Source: Epiperipatus broadwayi
Taxonomy: Eukaryota > Onychophora > Udeonychophora > Euonychophora > Peripatidae
Length of the DNA: 64,000 bases
Assembly (NCBI GenBank): GCA_028023455.1
Contig: JAQFVV010000012.1
Coordinates: 12,910,364-12,974,363, forward strand
Direction: 5' to 3'
Part shown: in pieces, positions 34,964 through 46,953 of the stretch
Numbering within the stretch: position 1 is the stretch's first letter
Layout: each line of letters begins with the position of its first letter
Made by a program: the position numbers and the translations under genes
Notes under the pieces: model-generated
Told to the model about the DNA's origin: nothing
What the model saw: the letters and a program-made list of their open reading frames with translations, nothing else
The model's database searches: none

Positions 34964-37128
34964 TCATTGATTCTCAGAGTGGGAGTTGCATGCCACACTA
35001 AATATTAAAACATATGGGTGTGGGCTGTTGATAATTATTGCTTCTACCTGGAAAACCAGCTGGGAGGGTACAGGATCAATTTTCAGCACTTTTTCTGCTC
35101 TGATGAACTGATGGATTGTTTTAGGGCAGTGCATATCTGTGCTCATCATATTTGTTATCGAGCGTACTTTGTAAACCTGGTCAATAGTTGTTTTACTTTG
35201 TAACATTGAACACTTTGTAATCCTCCATGGATAAGTGTACCCAATAATTTTTTGTAATCTTTTAACTAATAAAGGTTACTTTTGAAAGATAAAAGTATTT
35301 TATGTTTATTGGCTTAAAAGGATAATATTATGACAATATGTACTTAGTAGTTTCAGATGGTGATCTACTATGCATAAAGCCCATTCTAGATATATATTAT
35401 TGGTTACTGTTCTCTCCTAATGCAATAAAAATCAGAATTTAATGCAAAGATGACAATGTTTATTATTCTTTGCATTAAAAATTCATATGTCAGTCATTCA
35501 TAATGGTGGCTCAACCAAAATATATCAATTTTAAATGCATTGTTGCCCATTTGTTGTTTGTATGATATCAGCAATTGTTTGCAGTCACAAATAAAAAGTA
35601 AGTACTTTTTAATTAAATAACTAGCTTGTTATGTACATAATGTTTGCCATAATAAAAAACAATGATTAATAAGAATTTTGACAAAAACACAAGTCACTGA
35701 AAAGGAAGCACAAAAAGAAGAAAAAGCAACTGACAAAACTAAAAAAGAAAAAAAAAGATGATGAAAGTGTTTTAATAATGTCATATTTTGTAAAGAGATA
35801 TATGGCTTTCATAACCGTGTGTTGTATAAGTTATAAAGCTAGGTCTTGTAACTCCAGAAAAAAATAGAAAAGATAATATGCTTAAATAGATAGATATTGC
35901 AAGCTTAAAAGAAATAAAAAAAGATTGCTGAAAGATAAAGGAAGCTTAAATATGGATAGATATTGTAAGTTTAAAAGCAATAACAAAAGATTGTTGAAAG
36001 ATAAAATGAAATGTGAATTATTAATGTTGAAAGGCTTAATGGATTTAAATATAGAAAGAACTGTTATTGTTTAGATTGGAACATTAAGCTATTAAAACTA
36101 ATCAAACAAAGGAATAAATATTTGAATGACTAATTGCAGATGAAAAGAATGTGCATGTATGCAATTAAATGCCTGATGATAATCGGTGAAAGGGCACATT
36201 ATCCTCATCTATATTGCTGTTATTCTATTGCAAACATTAACCTAATAGATATTGCTGTTACCTTATTGTAGTAATTAATAATAATAATGGATATTAAATT
36301 GTGAAAAACGTAGAGATAGTGTGTGCTGAAAAAAGTAAGGTGTCTTTTCAGCTTTTACTTACTCATCATGTAATGATGCTGTTGTTGTTGTTTTGTGGGA
36401 CATCATGAGAAAAGAACTCAGAGAAAATCTGTGGGAAAAGTGTACTGACTTTTCTGCCATGATGGACATCTTCTCAGAGTCTGAGCCTCTGTAGATTAAA
36501 ACAGCCAGATAGGAAACTTAAACAAACTGCACCAGACTTACTTTATTTGTGTATGCCTGATAAGGCTGCATTAGAATTGTGCAGCAAAGAACTGTGAGTA
36601 GAGATCTTTTAATTATTCATTAAGGTCTGCCACTAGTAGAGTGGAGGTGTTAGCTTGGTATTTTGGGAATATTAGCATTCATTGAAGTAGAACTTAAAAT
36701 CAAAGACTAAATTGATTACGTCCATAAAAGTTGTGTTGGAGGGCTGAGATATGTGTACAGAATTATTTGTTAATCTGTTTGGTCAGTGTTTCCTATAAAT
36801 CACTGTAAACTAAACATAAGGGAGACCAGAAGAATAAAGTTACCACAGTAGGATATAAGCTGCAAATCTGGAACTGCAGTGATTTGGTCAACAATGTGTA
36901 TATAATGTGTTATGTATATAATTGCAAATAAATATCGTTTAATTTTTATTTAACGATGTTTTTAGTCAATAAGTTTTGTTAATTGTTGACATTCAGCATT
37001 GGAATTAAATACACAACAAATAAGTTTTCAATCAAATTGAGCTAAGTACTAAGAAAATACGATCTTCACTATTTTAAAAATTGGATTTATTTGCTGTGAA
37101 ATTATTGCAAATAAAATCATGCAACTAA
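34964..37128. other. Possible 5' part of a decayed hAT element
   Basis: 34970 has 'ttctcagagtgggagttgc', reminiscent of hAT terminal sequences, and 35010-35280 is less AT-rich than its flanks. A lysine-rich frame with stops lies near 35700-35800. The transposase relic begins at 37129, so this may be the upstream part of the same element. No confirmed TIR or TSD. The overlapping frames at 34964-35206 and 35018-35203 are unassigned. Confidence 0.3.
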
Positions 37129-37570
37129 ACAAATTATTCTGATATTTTGAAACAAAAAAATAAGCCACTTCACTTTTTTGAAAATATACTGAAAGAACTA
37201 AATGTTTTTTTTTAAATGCTTTCTTATTTTGGTAGTATTAATAGAAATGCTATGCATACATCTTGTAAGTTTGAGAATTGCACACCTAGTAAGCTCACAC
37301 AATTTATTACTTATTAGTACTTCCAGCATAAAAGATGCAGATAGAATTGTGTTTGGTAAAAAATGCATAAAACAAATTAAATCAATTCACTTTCCAATAA
37401 TACAGTTGCATAAAGTATTGTTGAAATGTCTGAATGGATAAATCAGCTTATCAGAACAATTAAATCAAGTAATTTGTTTTTCTCTACAATTGGATGAATC
37501 AACAGTTGTATAAGTTTTGCCCCAGTTGATTGTTTTTATTTGTTTTATATGGGACAATGAGCTGCATATG
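37129..37570 (+). pseudogene. hAT-superfamily (ZBED-like) transposase relic
   Basis: An initial fragment near 37144 reads like the KPLHFFENILKEL linker after a BED zinc finger. In another frame from 37202, 'HLVSLRIAHL' matches the family's 'ASYLVSLRIA' block, then 'SIKDADRIVFGKKCIKQIKSI' fits the region before the catalytic domain. After a stop at 37439, 'FSLQLDEST' carries the first catalytic-domain Asp motif, followed by 'LIVFICFIWDNELH'. This order matches hAT transposases of the ZBED5 / FAM200 type as I know the family. A frameshift and at least two stops make it a pseudogene. The C-terminal half is missing or unrecognisable. Confidence 0.78.
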
Positions 37571-38965
37571 TTAAATTTAATTAATTAATTAATTTTTTGA
37601 AAGTATAATTTTCAGCATTTCTCAAGGTTGTATAATTATAAAAAACAAGTATATTTATTTAATAATACATCTTTATTGCATATATTACATCTCTTGTGTA
37701 AAAGCATTATTATATGTCTGTGAATGAAAATTTTTTCTATTAAACTAGATTTTATTAATTTAATTTTTGTCTACTATTAAATTACTTTTATTCACTGGAC
37801 AATATGTTTTTCATGGTTTATGCAAGTTTATTCCATATTTATGTATTAAGACCTTTATAAAAGTTGTGGCTTTTTCTTTATTGAAATTTATTTTCCAGTT
37901 GAGGTAATCCTCCTAATTTATACAGTCATAGGAGCATATGGAGATGCTGATGAAGCAATGGTATAGCATAAAGAAGTGCTATCATTATAGTTTAATTCCG
38001 AGATTTAGTTATAGTTATATATTTGGATTTTAACGAAACTGGGATATACTAATTAATCTTATTCAAACTTAATTTAAGTAAATTTTTGTGCTTAATAATA
38101 ATATACAACCGAGTTGATTATTTCTATAAATGAAATATTTAGAAATGCTAAATGATAGGTTATAGAAAAACTCACTTTTAAACCTATGACGATAAATGCA
38201 TTATTTAAAAAACTGTTTCATATAAGTAAAATTGAAAATACTAAATAAAATAATAAATATTGTTTTGAATATATAATATTTATTATTTATTTATTTGTTG
38301 TTATTAATATAATTAAAATTTTAAATGTTTTAATTAATCAATTTGCCTTTTATTTTAGTTAAGGTTATATCACTTACAATTATGCACACTGGTCACCCTA
38401 AAGATGAACATGTTGACATGGTATACTTTATTTTATTTATAAATCTTGAGAATAATATTTCTTAAATTTACTCATTTATTACACTTTGTGGAGTTTTACT
38501 GAAACAATTTAAGGAGGAAAAACATGATTATTTAGTCATGATATTTATTAAACTTGTCATTATAAATATACACACAAATATGAAGATTAGATATTGTTCT
38601 AAATATTAGACACATTTAAATACTTAACTTAATTTTAGCGTGGCAAAATCAAATCCATTAATTGCTGATACCTGAGATATTTAGTTTATTTTAAAATATC
38701 AATAATTATGCGCTTATAACACTCATTAAAGAAGTTATATATATTATTAAATTTATTTAAAGTGTAGTGCTTTCAAAGCTCTATGGCTTCATAATCATAG
38801 CTGTGTAGTTAAAATGTAGTTAGATGCAGTAAAATGTTCCTTTGTCATCGAAACTACATTAATGTCTAAATACACTCAAACTTATGAATACTCTACTGCC
38901 CTGAGTCTCATTATCACAACCCAATGTACTGTTGTTTATTTATTTAGCAACCCAAAGTATATATA
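37571..38965. other. Unassigned AT-rich region
   Basis: No element or gene recognised; the 3' part of the hAT relic may extend into it. Confidence 0.5.
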
Positions 38966-39110
38966 ATTTCAATCTCTGTGGTCAAGTTGCAATCTTGAGT
39001 GTCTATATAAGTATATTAGTCCATTAATAAAAGTGGGATTTAAAGATGGAATTCTACCCTTATTGTTAAAAGGTTTGTCTTGACAACAGTTTGAAATTGT
39101 TGATTGTTAT
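38966..39110 (+). repeat. Direct repeat, copy 1
   Basis: The block from 'tttcaatctctgtggtcaag' to 'ttgacaacagtttgaaatt' recurs at 39253-39367, about 285 bp downstream, in the same orientation and with small indels. Confidence 0.75.
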
Positions 39111-39252
39111 TTAGGCTTGAACATTATTATACTTATTATTTTAGTAATACTTTGGGTGCAATTTGAAATTTATAATTGCAGTTTGTAATGTTATTATTAT
39201 TCTGCATTCAGAATAGATTAAAGAGGTTTATTTAAACTTCTTTGTATCAATA

Positions 39253-39367
39253 ATTTCAATCTCTGTGGTCAAGTTGCAATCTTTAGAGTCTATATTAGAC
39301 CATTAATAAAGATGGAATTCCAAACTTTATTATTAAAATGAGGTTGCCTTGACAACAGTTTGAAATT
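39253..39367 (+). repeat. Direct repeat, copy 2
   Basis: Shorter copy of 38966-39110, ending just before the large inverted repeat. Confidence 0.75.
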
Positions 39368-39446
39368 GGGATTGTCTAAATGTTGACTGGTTTTTAATGA
39401 TTTATATACATACATCACAAAATGTTTTTGCACATTAAGTATAGTA

Positions 39447-39643
39447 TATAATTCTATAATTAAAACACTTCTTTTCTTTTCAAAAACTTTATTTGTTGTA
39501 TGTATATCTATATCCACTTGTTCCAACGTTTCAACTATTTTTACTCTATAGTTGAAATAGAACAAGTGGATATAGATATATATATATATACAACAAGTAA
39601 AGTTTTTGAAAAGAAAAGAAGTGTTTTAATTATAGAATTATAT
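39447..39643. repeat. Large inverted repeat, arms about 90 bp
   Basis: The left arm (from 'tataattctataattaaaac' to 'cacttgttcca') and the right arm (from 'gaacaagtggatatagat' to 'agaattatat') are nearly perfect inverted copies around a centre near 39545. The minus-strand frame at 39290-39565 crosses the left arm and is a chance frame. No transposon end motif or TSD was confirmed. Confidence 0.85.
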
Positions 39644-40164
39644 GGCTATATGTAATGTATATTTTGAAAAGAAAAAAAGGATTGAGTCGTGATTAGAAAC
39701 AGAAGTAAATGGATTTGTAAATATAGTATACACAACTGTAATATTGAAAGTTATAAAATATGACTAACTTTTATTTTAAGCATGGATGTATTTCTATGTT
39801 TATTGTAAAGCAGTTGAAAGATAAAACTAATATAAAGAATAACACAGCCAAAAGAACCATGATACATAATCATTAAGAGGAAGAATGGAAAAGAAGAAAG
39901 ATTAATAGTAATTCAAAGAAAACTGGGATATTTAATAAAACTAATAATGGTGACAATCTGAACAGATTACCATTACTCCAGCCTAATTCAAATATAGAAA
40001 TTCAAGCACGATAAAGAGCATTCTCTAGTTATTCATAGACTGAAAGATTTACCTGAAGATCCATGCAATATTAAACAACATCATGGGTAAAATGCAGATC
40101 AAAAGGATATGAAAGGCACTTGTAATGTTCAACTTCTTGAGACCTTTTTCAAAAGCAAATTATT

Positions 40165-41055
40165 AAAGACACATTTATTTCTTATACTTAATAGATTAAT
40201 GCAAACAAGACATTTTTTTTTATATAGCGCAATGTTTTTTTTATAATCTATAATATTAATAGGCCAATAAGCTGATACACATGCACTTTGCAGATGTCAC
40301 TATATAAATGAATACTCCCACTTTTTCAAACCCAAGATAAAGTCTTTAAGAAAATGTAAAATGAATCCACCTATATTTTCGACCCAACCGTATATGTATG
40401 GGCAAATCTGAAGTGTTTAAAATGAACAGTGTGAAGTTATTAATTGATCACTTTAAATTACTTTTTTACATCGTAAATGAATGACGCCAATGAAATTTCT
40501 AGAATTTACGATACGTCATTCTTATAATTAAACATATGTAAACAAGACTATTTTTTTTATATAGCGCGATGTTTTTTTTTTATAATCTATAATATTAATA
40601 AGCCAATAAGACTTTATCTTGGGTTTGAAAAAGTGGGAGTATTCATTTATATAGTGACATCTGCAAAGCGCATGTGTATCAGCTTATTGGCTTATCAATA
40701 TTATAGATTATAAAAAAAACATTGCGCTATATAAAAAAAATAAATGTCTTGTTTACATATGTTTAATTATAAGAATGACGTATCTTAAATTCTAGAAATT
40801 TCATTGGCATCATTCATTTATGATGTAAAAAAGTAATTTAAAGTGATCAATTAATAACTTCATGCTCTTCATTTCAAACACTTCAGATTTGCCCATACAT
40901 ATATGGTTGGGTCGAAAATATAGGTGGATTCATTCTACATTTTCTTAAAGGCTTTATCTTGGGTTTGAAAAAGTGGGAGTATTCATTTATATAGTGACAT
41001 CTACAAAGTACATGTGTATCAGCTTATTGGCTTATTAATATTATAGATTAATAGA
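40165..41055. repeat. About 341-bp repeat, inverted array of tandem units
   Basis: Minus-oriented units (about 1.2 copies) fill 40165-40608. Plus-oriented units follow, with 'ctttatcttgggtttgaaaa' recurring at about 40612 and 40953, a period of about 341 bp. Other motifs are 'tagcgcaatg', 'aagtgggagtattcattt', 'ttctagaaatttcattggc' and 'gttgggtcgaaaatata'. The geometry is the same as the ribozyme families, but no CUGANGA / GAAA pair in the right spacing was found. A diverged copy lies at 53165-53345. Confidence 0.85.
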
Positions 41056-44000
41056 TTAATGAAAAATATATAAATAGATATATATTTTATTTTTATTTAG
41101 CTGGGAAGAAATGAGAAGAATGATTTTTCTCGTTTTTTGTCTTAGAATAGCCTTATTAAACTTATTAAAGGCACACTTATGTGATGATAATATGATAAAC
41201 TCCAAACATTTTAAATAAGAATATGAATCTTTAGTCTTTGTTAAGAATAGTTGTAAAAGAAAGAAAAGTGTTTAAATAATAATAAATAAAATAAATAGTC
41301 TTTTTTCTTGTTTTCTGTAGTTTTACTTATCTATTAGTAAAATTTTTAATTTTTTTTTAAAATAATAAAATAGATAAATAAATAAAATTTTAAATAAAAG
41401 AATTAGGTTTTTTTTTTGTTTATTTTTCTAAAGACAAAGCAATGTTGGTCAAATAAAAGTGTAATTTAAGGATTACACTGTTTTCATGTAATTAAGAGAA
41501 AATAAAATTAAATACAGAGAAATTCAATAATTATGATTAGAATTTTTTAAAATTAAAGAAAAAAGGAAAATAATTAAAATAGACTTAACTGGTCAGGGTG
41601 TAATGCTGTCTTGACTGAGATAATGTGTGACTGGATGGAAAGAATATGGTAAATATAAGATAGGTTGTAGGTTAAAACAATAGACAGTGTCTTGTAAACA
41701 GTTATTATTGATCTAGTAGTGGAGAGAAGAAATGAAAAACTTGGTGAAAAGTCAATTTTAGTATGAAGTAAGACTAACCTCACTACTAGTTTATAAAAAT
41801 TATTTTTGAAATGGATTTGAAGAAAACCATGGCCCAAGTTTGAACTAAAAGGCTGAGAATTACCTAACCTCACTACATAGCTTGTTCAGTAAGAAGAAAA
41901 TGTACAAGGAGAGTACCCCTAAGAGAAATTTGCAACATGCTTTATATTTCATCCAAAAGCATGACTATCTCAATCTGTATTAGCTCTTACCTTCAAATTA
42001 TTGGAAAATGGATAAATTCAGCAAATACTAACCTGAGTATTATTATATTGTGAAATAGATAAATGTAACTGTGTTTACATACATCTGAGATGTGTGTTAA
42101 TGGAGAATTTATCATAATGGATATTTGAACGTATAAAAAGAAAAATTAATAGAACTTCTAAAAAAAATAACTATTTAAATTCAACATTTGATGTTTACAA
42201 GAAGAAAAATCAACATGAAAAAAAACTGAAAGTTATAATTACAAAAGTACTCAAAATAATGAAACCATGGTAATATAAGATATTGTAATGTGCACATTTA
42301 CATTTTCAAATAATTTTTAATATAAATAATAATTTTTAGTATAAGTAATAATAAATAATCTTGATTTTTTTTTTTGTTGAAGCATGTTTTTTTTTTGTTT
42401 CACTTTATATAGGTCATTCTCATTTTCGTAAGAAAAGAGATAGTTTAAAATTATTTTATCTCATTATGAAATATTATTTTTCAATTGTAATAATTAAAAG
42501 AGGAAATCTATTTAAAGTAAAGGTAATTTATTTAATTAGTAAGAGACAAAAACAAGTTAATATTAATTGCTATATGAAATTATATATTTGTTGATAAAAA
42601 TATATTTGGCTTGGAATTATATTGTCATATTTTTTCTGAGTCTATTAATTTATTAATTAATTTTATTAAATAATAATTTAAAAACAATGATGTTTTTATT
42701 CCTATAGCTATCTTCTATATGAATTGGCAATGTGTGTGACTTGATGTAATTTTAGTATAGTTTTTGAGGAAATTTGAAAATTATTCCAGTAAGACTAAAT
42801 TAAAATAGATTAAGCATGAACACATATTTTCTCTTGTTTAGTTTCATACCCTAGGGTTCTTGTGATCTTGAATTAGATCTAGAACAATAACAGTTAATTT
42901 ATATTTATATGCAAGGGTATTAATAATGTTTCTGTTTGATATTCAAATAATGAATGGTGCAAAGGTCAAGATTAGCTTTAAGGTCCATTCATTGCATTTA
43001 TTATTCATAGAGATTCAAGATTACTTTATAGTTGATCTGTATCCTCATAGTACTATATGGCCAGAGTATTAATAAAGATCAATATGTATTAGACTCCCAG
43101 CATTTTTTTTTATTAAGATTAATAGACTATCACTTAAGGATGTGCATGAAGATGATTGTTTTATATTATGTTCTAAATCTGACATTGGCTAGATAAGTAG
43201 CTTACATTTTGATAAAGAATCTCTTTTAGATCCAATCACTAGGCCTGACTATTGATTATAATTGTATATTAAATGCTGATATTCTCATGCTCACTTAATG
43301 TTTATTTCTTTCATGTTAATTCATTGATTGTAAATATTCAGTGGGGATGATGTTTTTCCATCTTTGTTTGGTTTTGCACACAAAAATAAAAAATAGTACT
43401 GAAAATTATAAACCATAGAAGAGTAACCTTTATTTTAAGCTAAGATACATTTTCATTTTCTGCATTGAAGTATTTGAAATTTAATTATATAATTTTATAA
43501 TATTAGAAATCAGATTTTTTTATAAATAAGATTCATGCAAATGATTTTTTAAAAATAAATTTAGAATGCAAATATTTTGGAACATGAAATTCCAAGATCT
43601 TGTATTCTGCATAAATGAAATGCAATTTGCATATTTCTTCAGAACTTTGTGAATTAAAGGTAAAATAATCTTTTTTTTTTTTCAAACTATATCACAAATG
43701 TTTATTTGAAGATTTTAAATAACTTGTTAATCAGGTGTACCTAAACATAAATAGTGGTATCCTCATTTTATTCTATTATTTATTAAAATATTATGAAATT
43801 ATATGTAATTAATGCATATAATCAATAATTCAATTAATTATTAGTAATTAGCAATCACTCATAAAAAATATATTCGTTTTAACTCTAGAAGTAAAAAAAA
43901 AAAGATAAAAAGACAATAGTGAACTAGAAAATCATCATATATTATATAATAGCTCTTTAGTCTATTCGAGATTTTGTAATAACTGACTTTTAAATTCTCC

Positions 44001-44929
44001 TGAAGTATACTTTATCTTCTGAAAGACTTGGATATTTTGATTGAATATAAGTTCCAATTTCAACTATAACATATCAATGAATGAAACAATATTCTACTTT
44101 TTAATGACTTTAAGATAATTTTTATAATGCAAACAGAGTTTGCCTTTCTCACACAAACTCAAGTTCACTATAAAATAAAATATCTAATTCAATGAAACCA
44201 ATATTAATTATATTCAATATATTTAGACTATACTGGCCATTATAATATTTTTGTTAATGAAAAGAATGATTTCCATTTCATTTTTAATGTTTTAAATCCA
44301 GTCTCTAAAGACTTTGGTTGAATACTTTAATTAAAAAAACTCAACGATTTGTACATCCATTATCAGAATAAAAAATTTCCAGTAACTTTTGATTTGAATG
44401 ATTATCATCTTAAAAATGTGAAAGTGAATTTGAATTTTGTTATACAATGCAGATTTAAATGTACTTTTGCTACTATTAACAAGTTAAAAGGAAAAGTATT
44501 TCATCATAGTATATAATTTTTGCAATTAAATTAATTGCATGTTAGACTGTTATTCTGCTTAATCTATTGTATGAAGATAAAGAGACAAAAACTTTTTGGA
44601 TATATCATAAAGGTACTGGAAAAGATTTCATTTAAAGGCTGCTTCAAAATATTCTGATAATACATTATAAGAGCAATCAATATATTTTTCAGCCAACCAC
44701 ATAAAATGATTTTATAATAAATGTATTTATAAATTATATGCACATATTTTAATCAGTATTTGAATAATTATGTGATATATATCTATTCTGTTACATATTA
44801 AAAATATTAAATATGCATTTAATACATATTCTGAGTTCAATGAATGTACAGTTTATTTTAAACCAATAAAATGAAAGAATCTTAAAACATCACATGATCA
44901 CTATCTTCCATGCTTGCTCATAACTGTTG
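41056..44929. other. Unassigned AT-rich region
   Basis: No repeat family or gene recognised. The frames at 41574-41873 (minus, 99 codons) and 42361-42594 (plus) have no conserved domain I recognise and match random AT-rich composition. Confidence 0.5.
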
Positions 44930-45037
44930 TTAAAATAGGCAAAACTCTCTTCATACAGTAGTGCCATTCTAAGCAACACAGAGTAATCAATGGATGCCAA
45001 AAGGCTTGTGCATAAAATACCTATCTAGTGCCTACTC

Positions 45038-45096
45038 ATCCAATATCCCCAAATTAGTTTCTGGCTTATGGCTTTCATCAGTGAGTAGCCTTGGAT
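45038..45096 (-). ncRNA. Hammerhead ribozyme, core intact (family A)
   Basis: Minus strand: outer stem AUCCAA / UUGGAU perfect. CUGAUGA, stem II AGC/GCC with one mispair, and GAAA are present. Stem III has lost one pair (C-A) and the cleavage residue is U17. Inner stem I has one mismatch. Possibly weakly active. Confidence 0.68.
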
Positions 45097-45152
45097 CTGA
45101 GAGCACTGCACCTAGATCTTATGATCCTAAGATCTAGGTGCAGTGCTCTTAG

Positions 45153-45208
45153 ATCCAAGGCTCCTCACTGATGAAGGCCATAAGCCAGAAACTAGTTTGG
45201 GGATATTG
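45153..45208 (+). ncRNA. Hammerhead ribozyme, fully intact core (family A)
   Basis: Inner stem I UCCUCA (45162-45167) pairs with UGGGGA (45198-45203). Core CUGAUGA is at 45168-45174. Stem II GGC/GCC has loop CAUAA. GAAA is at 45188-45191. Minimal stem III AC-UA-GU is followed by U17 at 45197. Predicted cleavage is between 45197 and 45198. The outer stem is reduced to CAA/UUG by the downstream duplication. The A-A apposition at 10.1/11.1 is atypical for hammerheads. Confidence 0.75.
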
Positions 45209-45265
45209 CTCTTCACTGACAAAGGCCATAAGTCAGAAACTAGTTTGGGGATATTGGATGAATAG
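45209..45265 (+). ncRNA. Second, partial hammerhead in tandem
   Basis: Starts at 'ctcttcactgac' and repeats the ribozyme with CUGACAA (one core change), GAAAC-UA-GUU and UGGGGA, then the full outer strand UUGGAU. It looks like a local duplication of the preceding ribozyme. Confidence 0.6.
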
Positions 45266-46493
45266 GCACTAGATAGGGATTTTATGCACAAGCCTTCTGG
45301 CATCCATTGATTACTACTGTATGGAGAGAGTTTTGCCTATTTTAAAATGAAAGAATATTACTTAATAATAATAAAAATTTGTGATAGAGCCATGAATATT
45401 AGGAACTATTATATCATCTTCAAATATTTTTCTGAAAGATTCTTCAACATCTTTATAAATCATTTATAAACGCTAAATAATTATTCAATTATTCTTTTAC
45501 TTTACTGATAAGATTATACAGGAGAAAAGTAAAATAGTCATAAAAAGAAATTATTTCACTAAGATTCAAATCTGTTTTAATGAGTTTTTTTATATCTTAT
45601 AATTAAATTTTATAAATTAGCTTTTTCAATTAATAATGAATGATAGTAGCTTCTAAAAATGAGTTTAATTATTGTTGATTTAACATTATTATTAAAATAT
45701 GAAATGAATCAAATTCTTTTATAATTCACGATTAATGAAATATTGCATATCTTTTGAAATGAATCAATTATGTTTTGAAAACAAAAATAATAGCTTAACA
45801 ACAACAAAAAAATATTGATGTATACACAAATAGCAATTATTTGTGTAGTTTTAATAAAAGAGATATTATTCAGATAATCTCTGAGATTTATGGATTTTCA
45901 TATCTAAACAAAGAATGTGCTAATTTGTAACATATTGCAGATGGTGTAATATATATATAATTATAGAAAAAAATGTACCCTGTTTTTCTGCAATAAATTC
46001 ACTTTTATGATAATCTATTATTTAATATTCAAAAATAACTTTAACTCTAGATCTCAACTTCCTTTAGTTCCATAATGCTATGACTATGATACTACTCACT
46101 ACTGAAAGCACTCAGCTTTATAAATTCAAACCTGTTCTCTTATTAAATGTTTTAACATTTTTTGAATCATTATAATATGCATATACAAATATTTCTTATA
46201 TATATTAAAAATATTTAAAATGTTATAAAATGTAAAAGAGTATTCCACAAGAGTATAATGTACAATTATACAACTACAATAAATTTCAAAAAAATTACTG
46301 CTAAATCAAGCTTTAGATACAGACCATTTTTAACAAAACTAGACTAAAATTTATAATAGCAAACCGAAAATGTCAGCAGCAGCATTTTTAAATATTATCA
46401 ATCCATTACAAATTTAATCTAGTTATCCAATCTCTAGCCTCTTTTTTTCTCATTACATCAACAATTTTTTTTTATTTTATCCAGCTGACAGAG

Positions 46494-46716
46494 GCAAAAC
46501 TCTTCATACAGTGGCACCACTCAGTGCAAGTAAGAGTAATAAATGGATACAGGAAGGTTTGTGCATAAAATCCCTAGCTAGTGTCTACTCATCCAATTTC
46601 CCCAAATTAATTTCTAGCTTGTGGCTTTCATCAGTGAGAAGCCTTGGATCTGAGAGCATTGCACATAAGATCTTAGGATCCAATGCAACCCTCCAGAAAC
46701 CACCTTTTACTTAATT
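46494..46716 (-). repeat. Family A unit, minus arm (first part)
   Basis: Runs from the outer end 'aggcaaaactcttcataca' through a hammerhead to 'ccaccttttacttaatt', where a family F array is inserted. It resumes at 48283. The frame at 46511-46714 is a chance frame. Confidence 0.8.
46591..46649 (-). ncRNA. Hammerhead ribozyme, fully intact (family A)
   Basis: Minus strand: outer stem AUCCAA / UUGGAU perfect. Inner stem UUCUCA / UGGGGA is fully paired with wobbles. CUGAUGA and GAAA are exact. Stem II is AGC/GCU with loop CACAA, whereas the 45153 copy has GGC/GCC: a compensatory change. Stem III is AU-UA-AU where other copies have AC-UA-GU, a second compensatory change. U17 is at 46605, with predicted cleavage between 46605 and 46604. 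This is the best-preserved family A ribozyme in the window. Confidence 0.78.
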
Positions 46717-46892
46717 CGCTAATAACTGAAACCCACAGGCTTATTATATACCTGTGTCTATATATGTAATATATACCCGTGTCTATATATGTAATATATA
46801 GGGTATATGAGCACAGACTTTCACATGACCCACCATTCTCCATACTATCTCATAACACTGATACACTTGAACACCTATATGTTGAAAAGATA

Positions 46893-46953
46893 AATAATCA
46901 CCAATATACGTATTTCATGCTAAACCAGTAATCATCAGTTGGTCCAGATTACC
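46893..46953 (-). ncRNA. Hammerhead ribozyme, intact core (family F)
   Basis: Minus strand: GGUAAUC/GAUUAUU and ACCAA/UUGGU stems, CUGAUGA, GAAA, stem III AUA-CG-UAU and A17 are all present. Stem II has one mismatch (UACU against AGCA). Confidence 0.7.

Larger units (their letters stand above)
44934..45341. mobile_element. Family A ribozyme repeat, inverted pair flanked by TTAA
   Basis: Inverted ends AATAGGCAAAACTCTC and complement are flanked on both sides by TTAA (44930-44933 and 45342-45345). The left arm carries a minus-strand hammerhead at 45038-45096, the right arm an intact plus-strand one at 45153-45208 plus a partial tandem duplicate at 45209-45265. The centre is the palindromic 'cctagatcttaTGATCCTAAG' region near 45120. 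TTAA flanks would fit a piggyBac-like insertion, but may also be chance in such AT-rich DNA. Confidence 0.82.

Noticed and set aside
39520-39560. GAAACGTTGG on the minus strand, resembling the GAAACGUUG of Penelope-type hammerheads
   Set aside because: No CUGANGA upstream at a suitable distance.
40480-40530. Possible hammerhead in the 341-bp repeat (AAUGAUGCC...GAAA)
   Set aside because: The first core strand does not match CUGANGA and no stem II can form.
41574-41873. 99-codon minus-strand open frame
   Set aside because: No recognisable domain or splice context; length is within chance.
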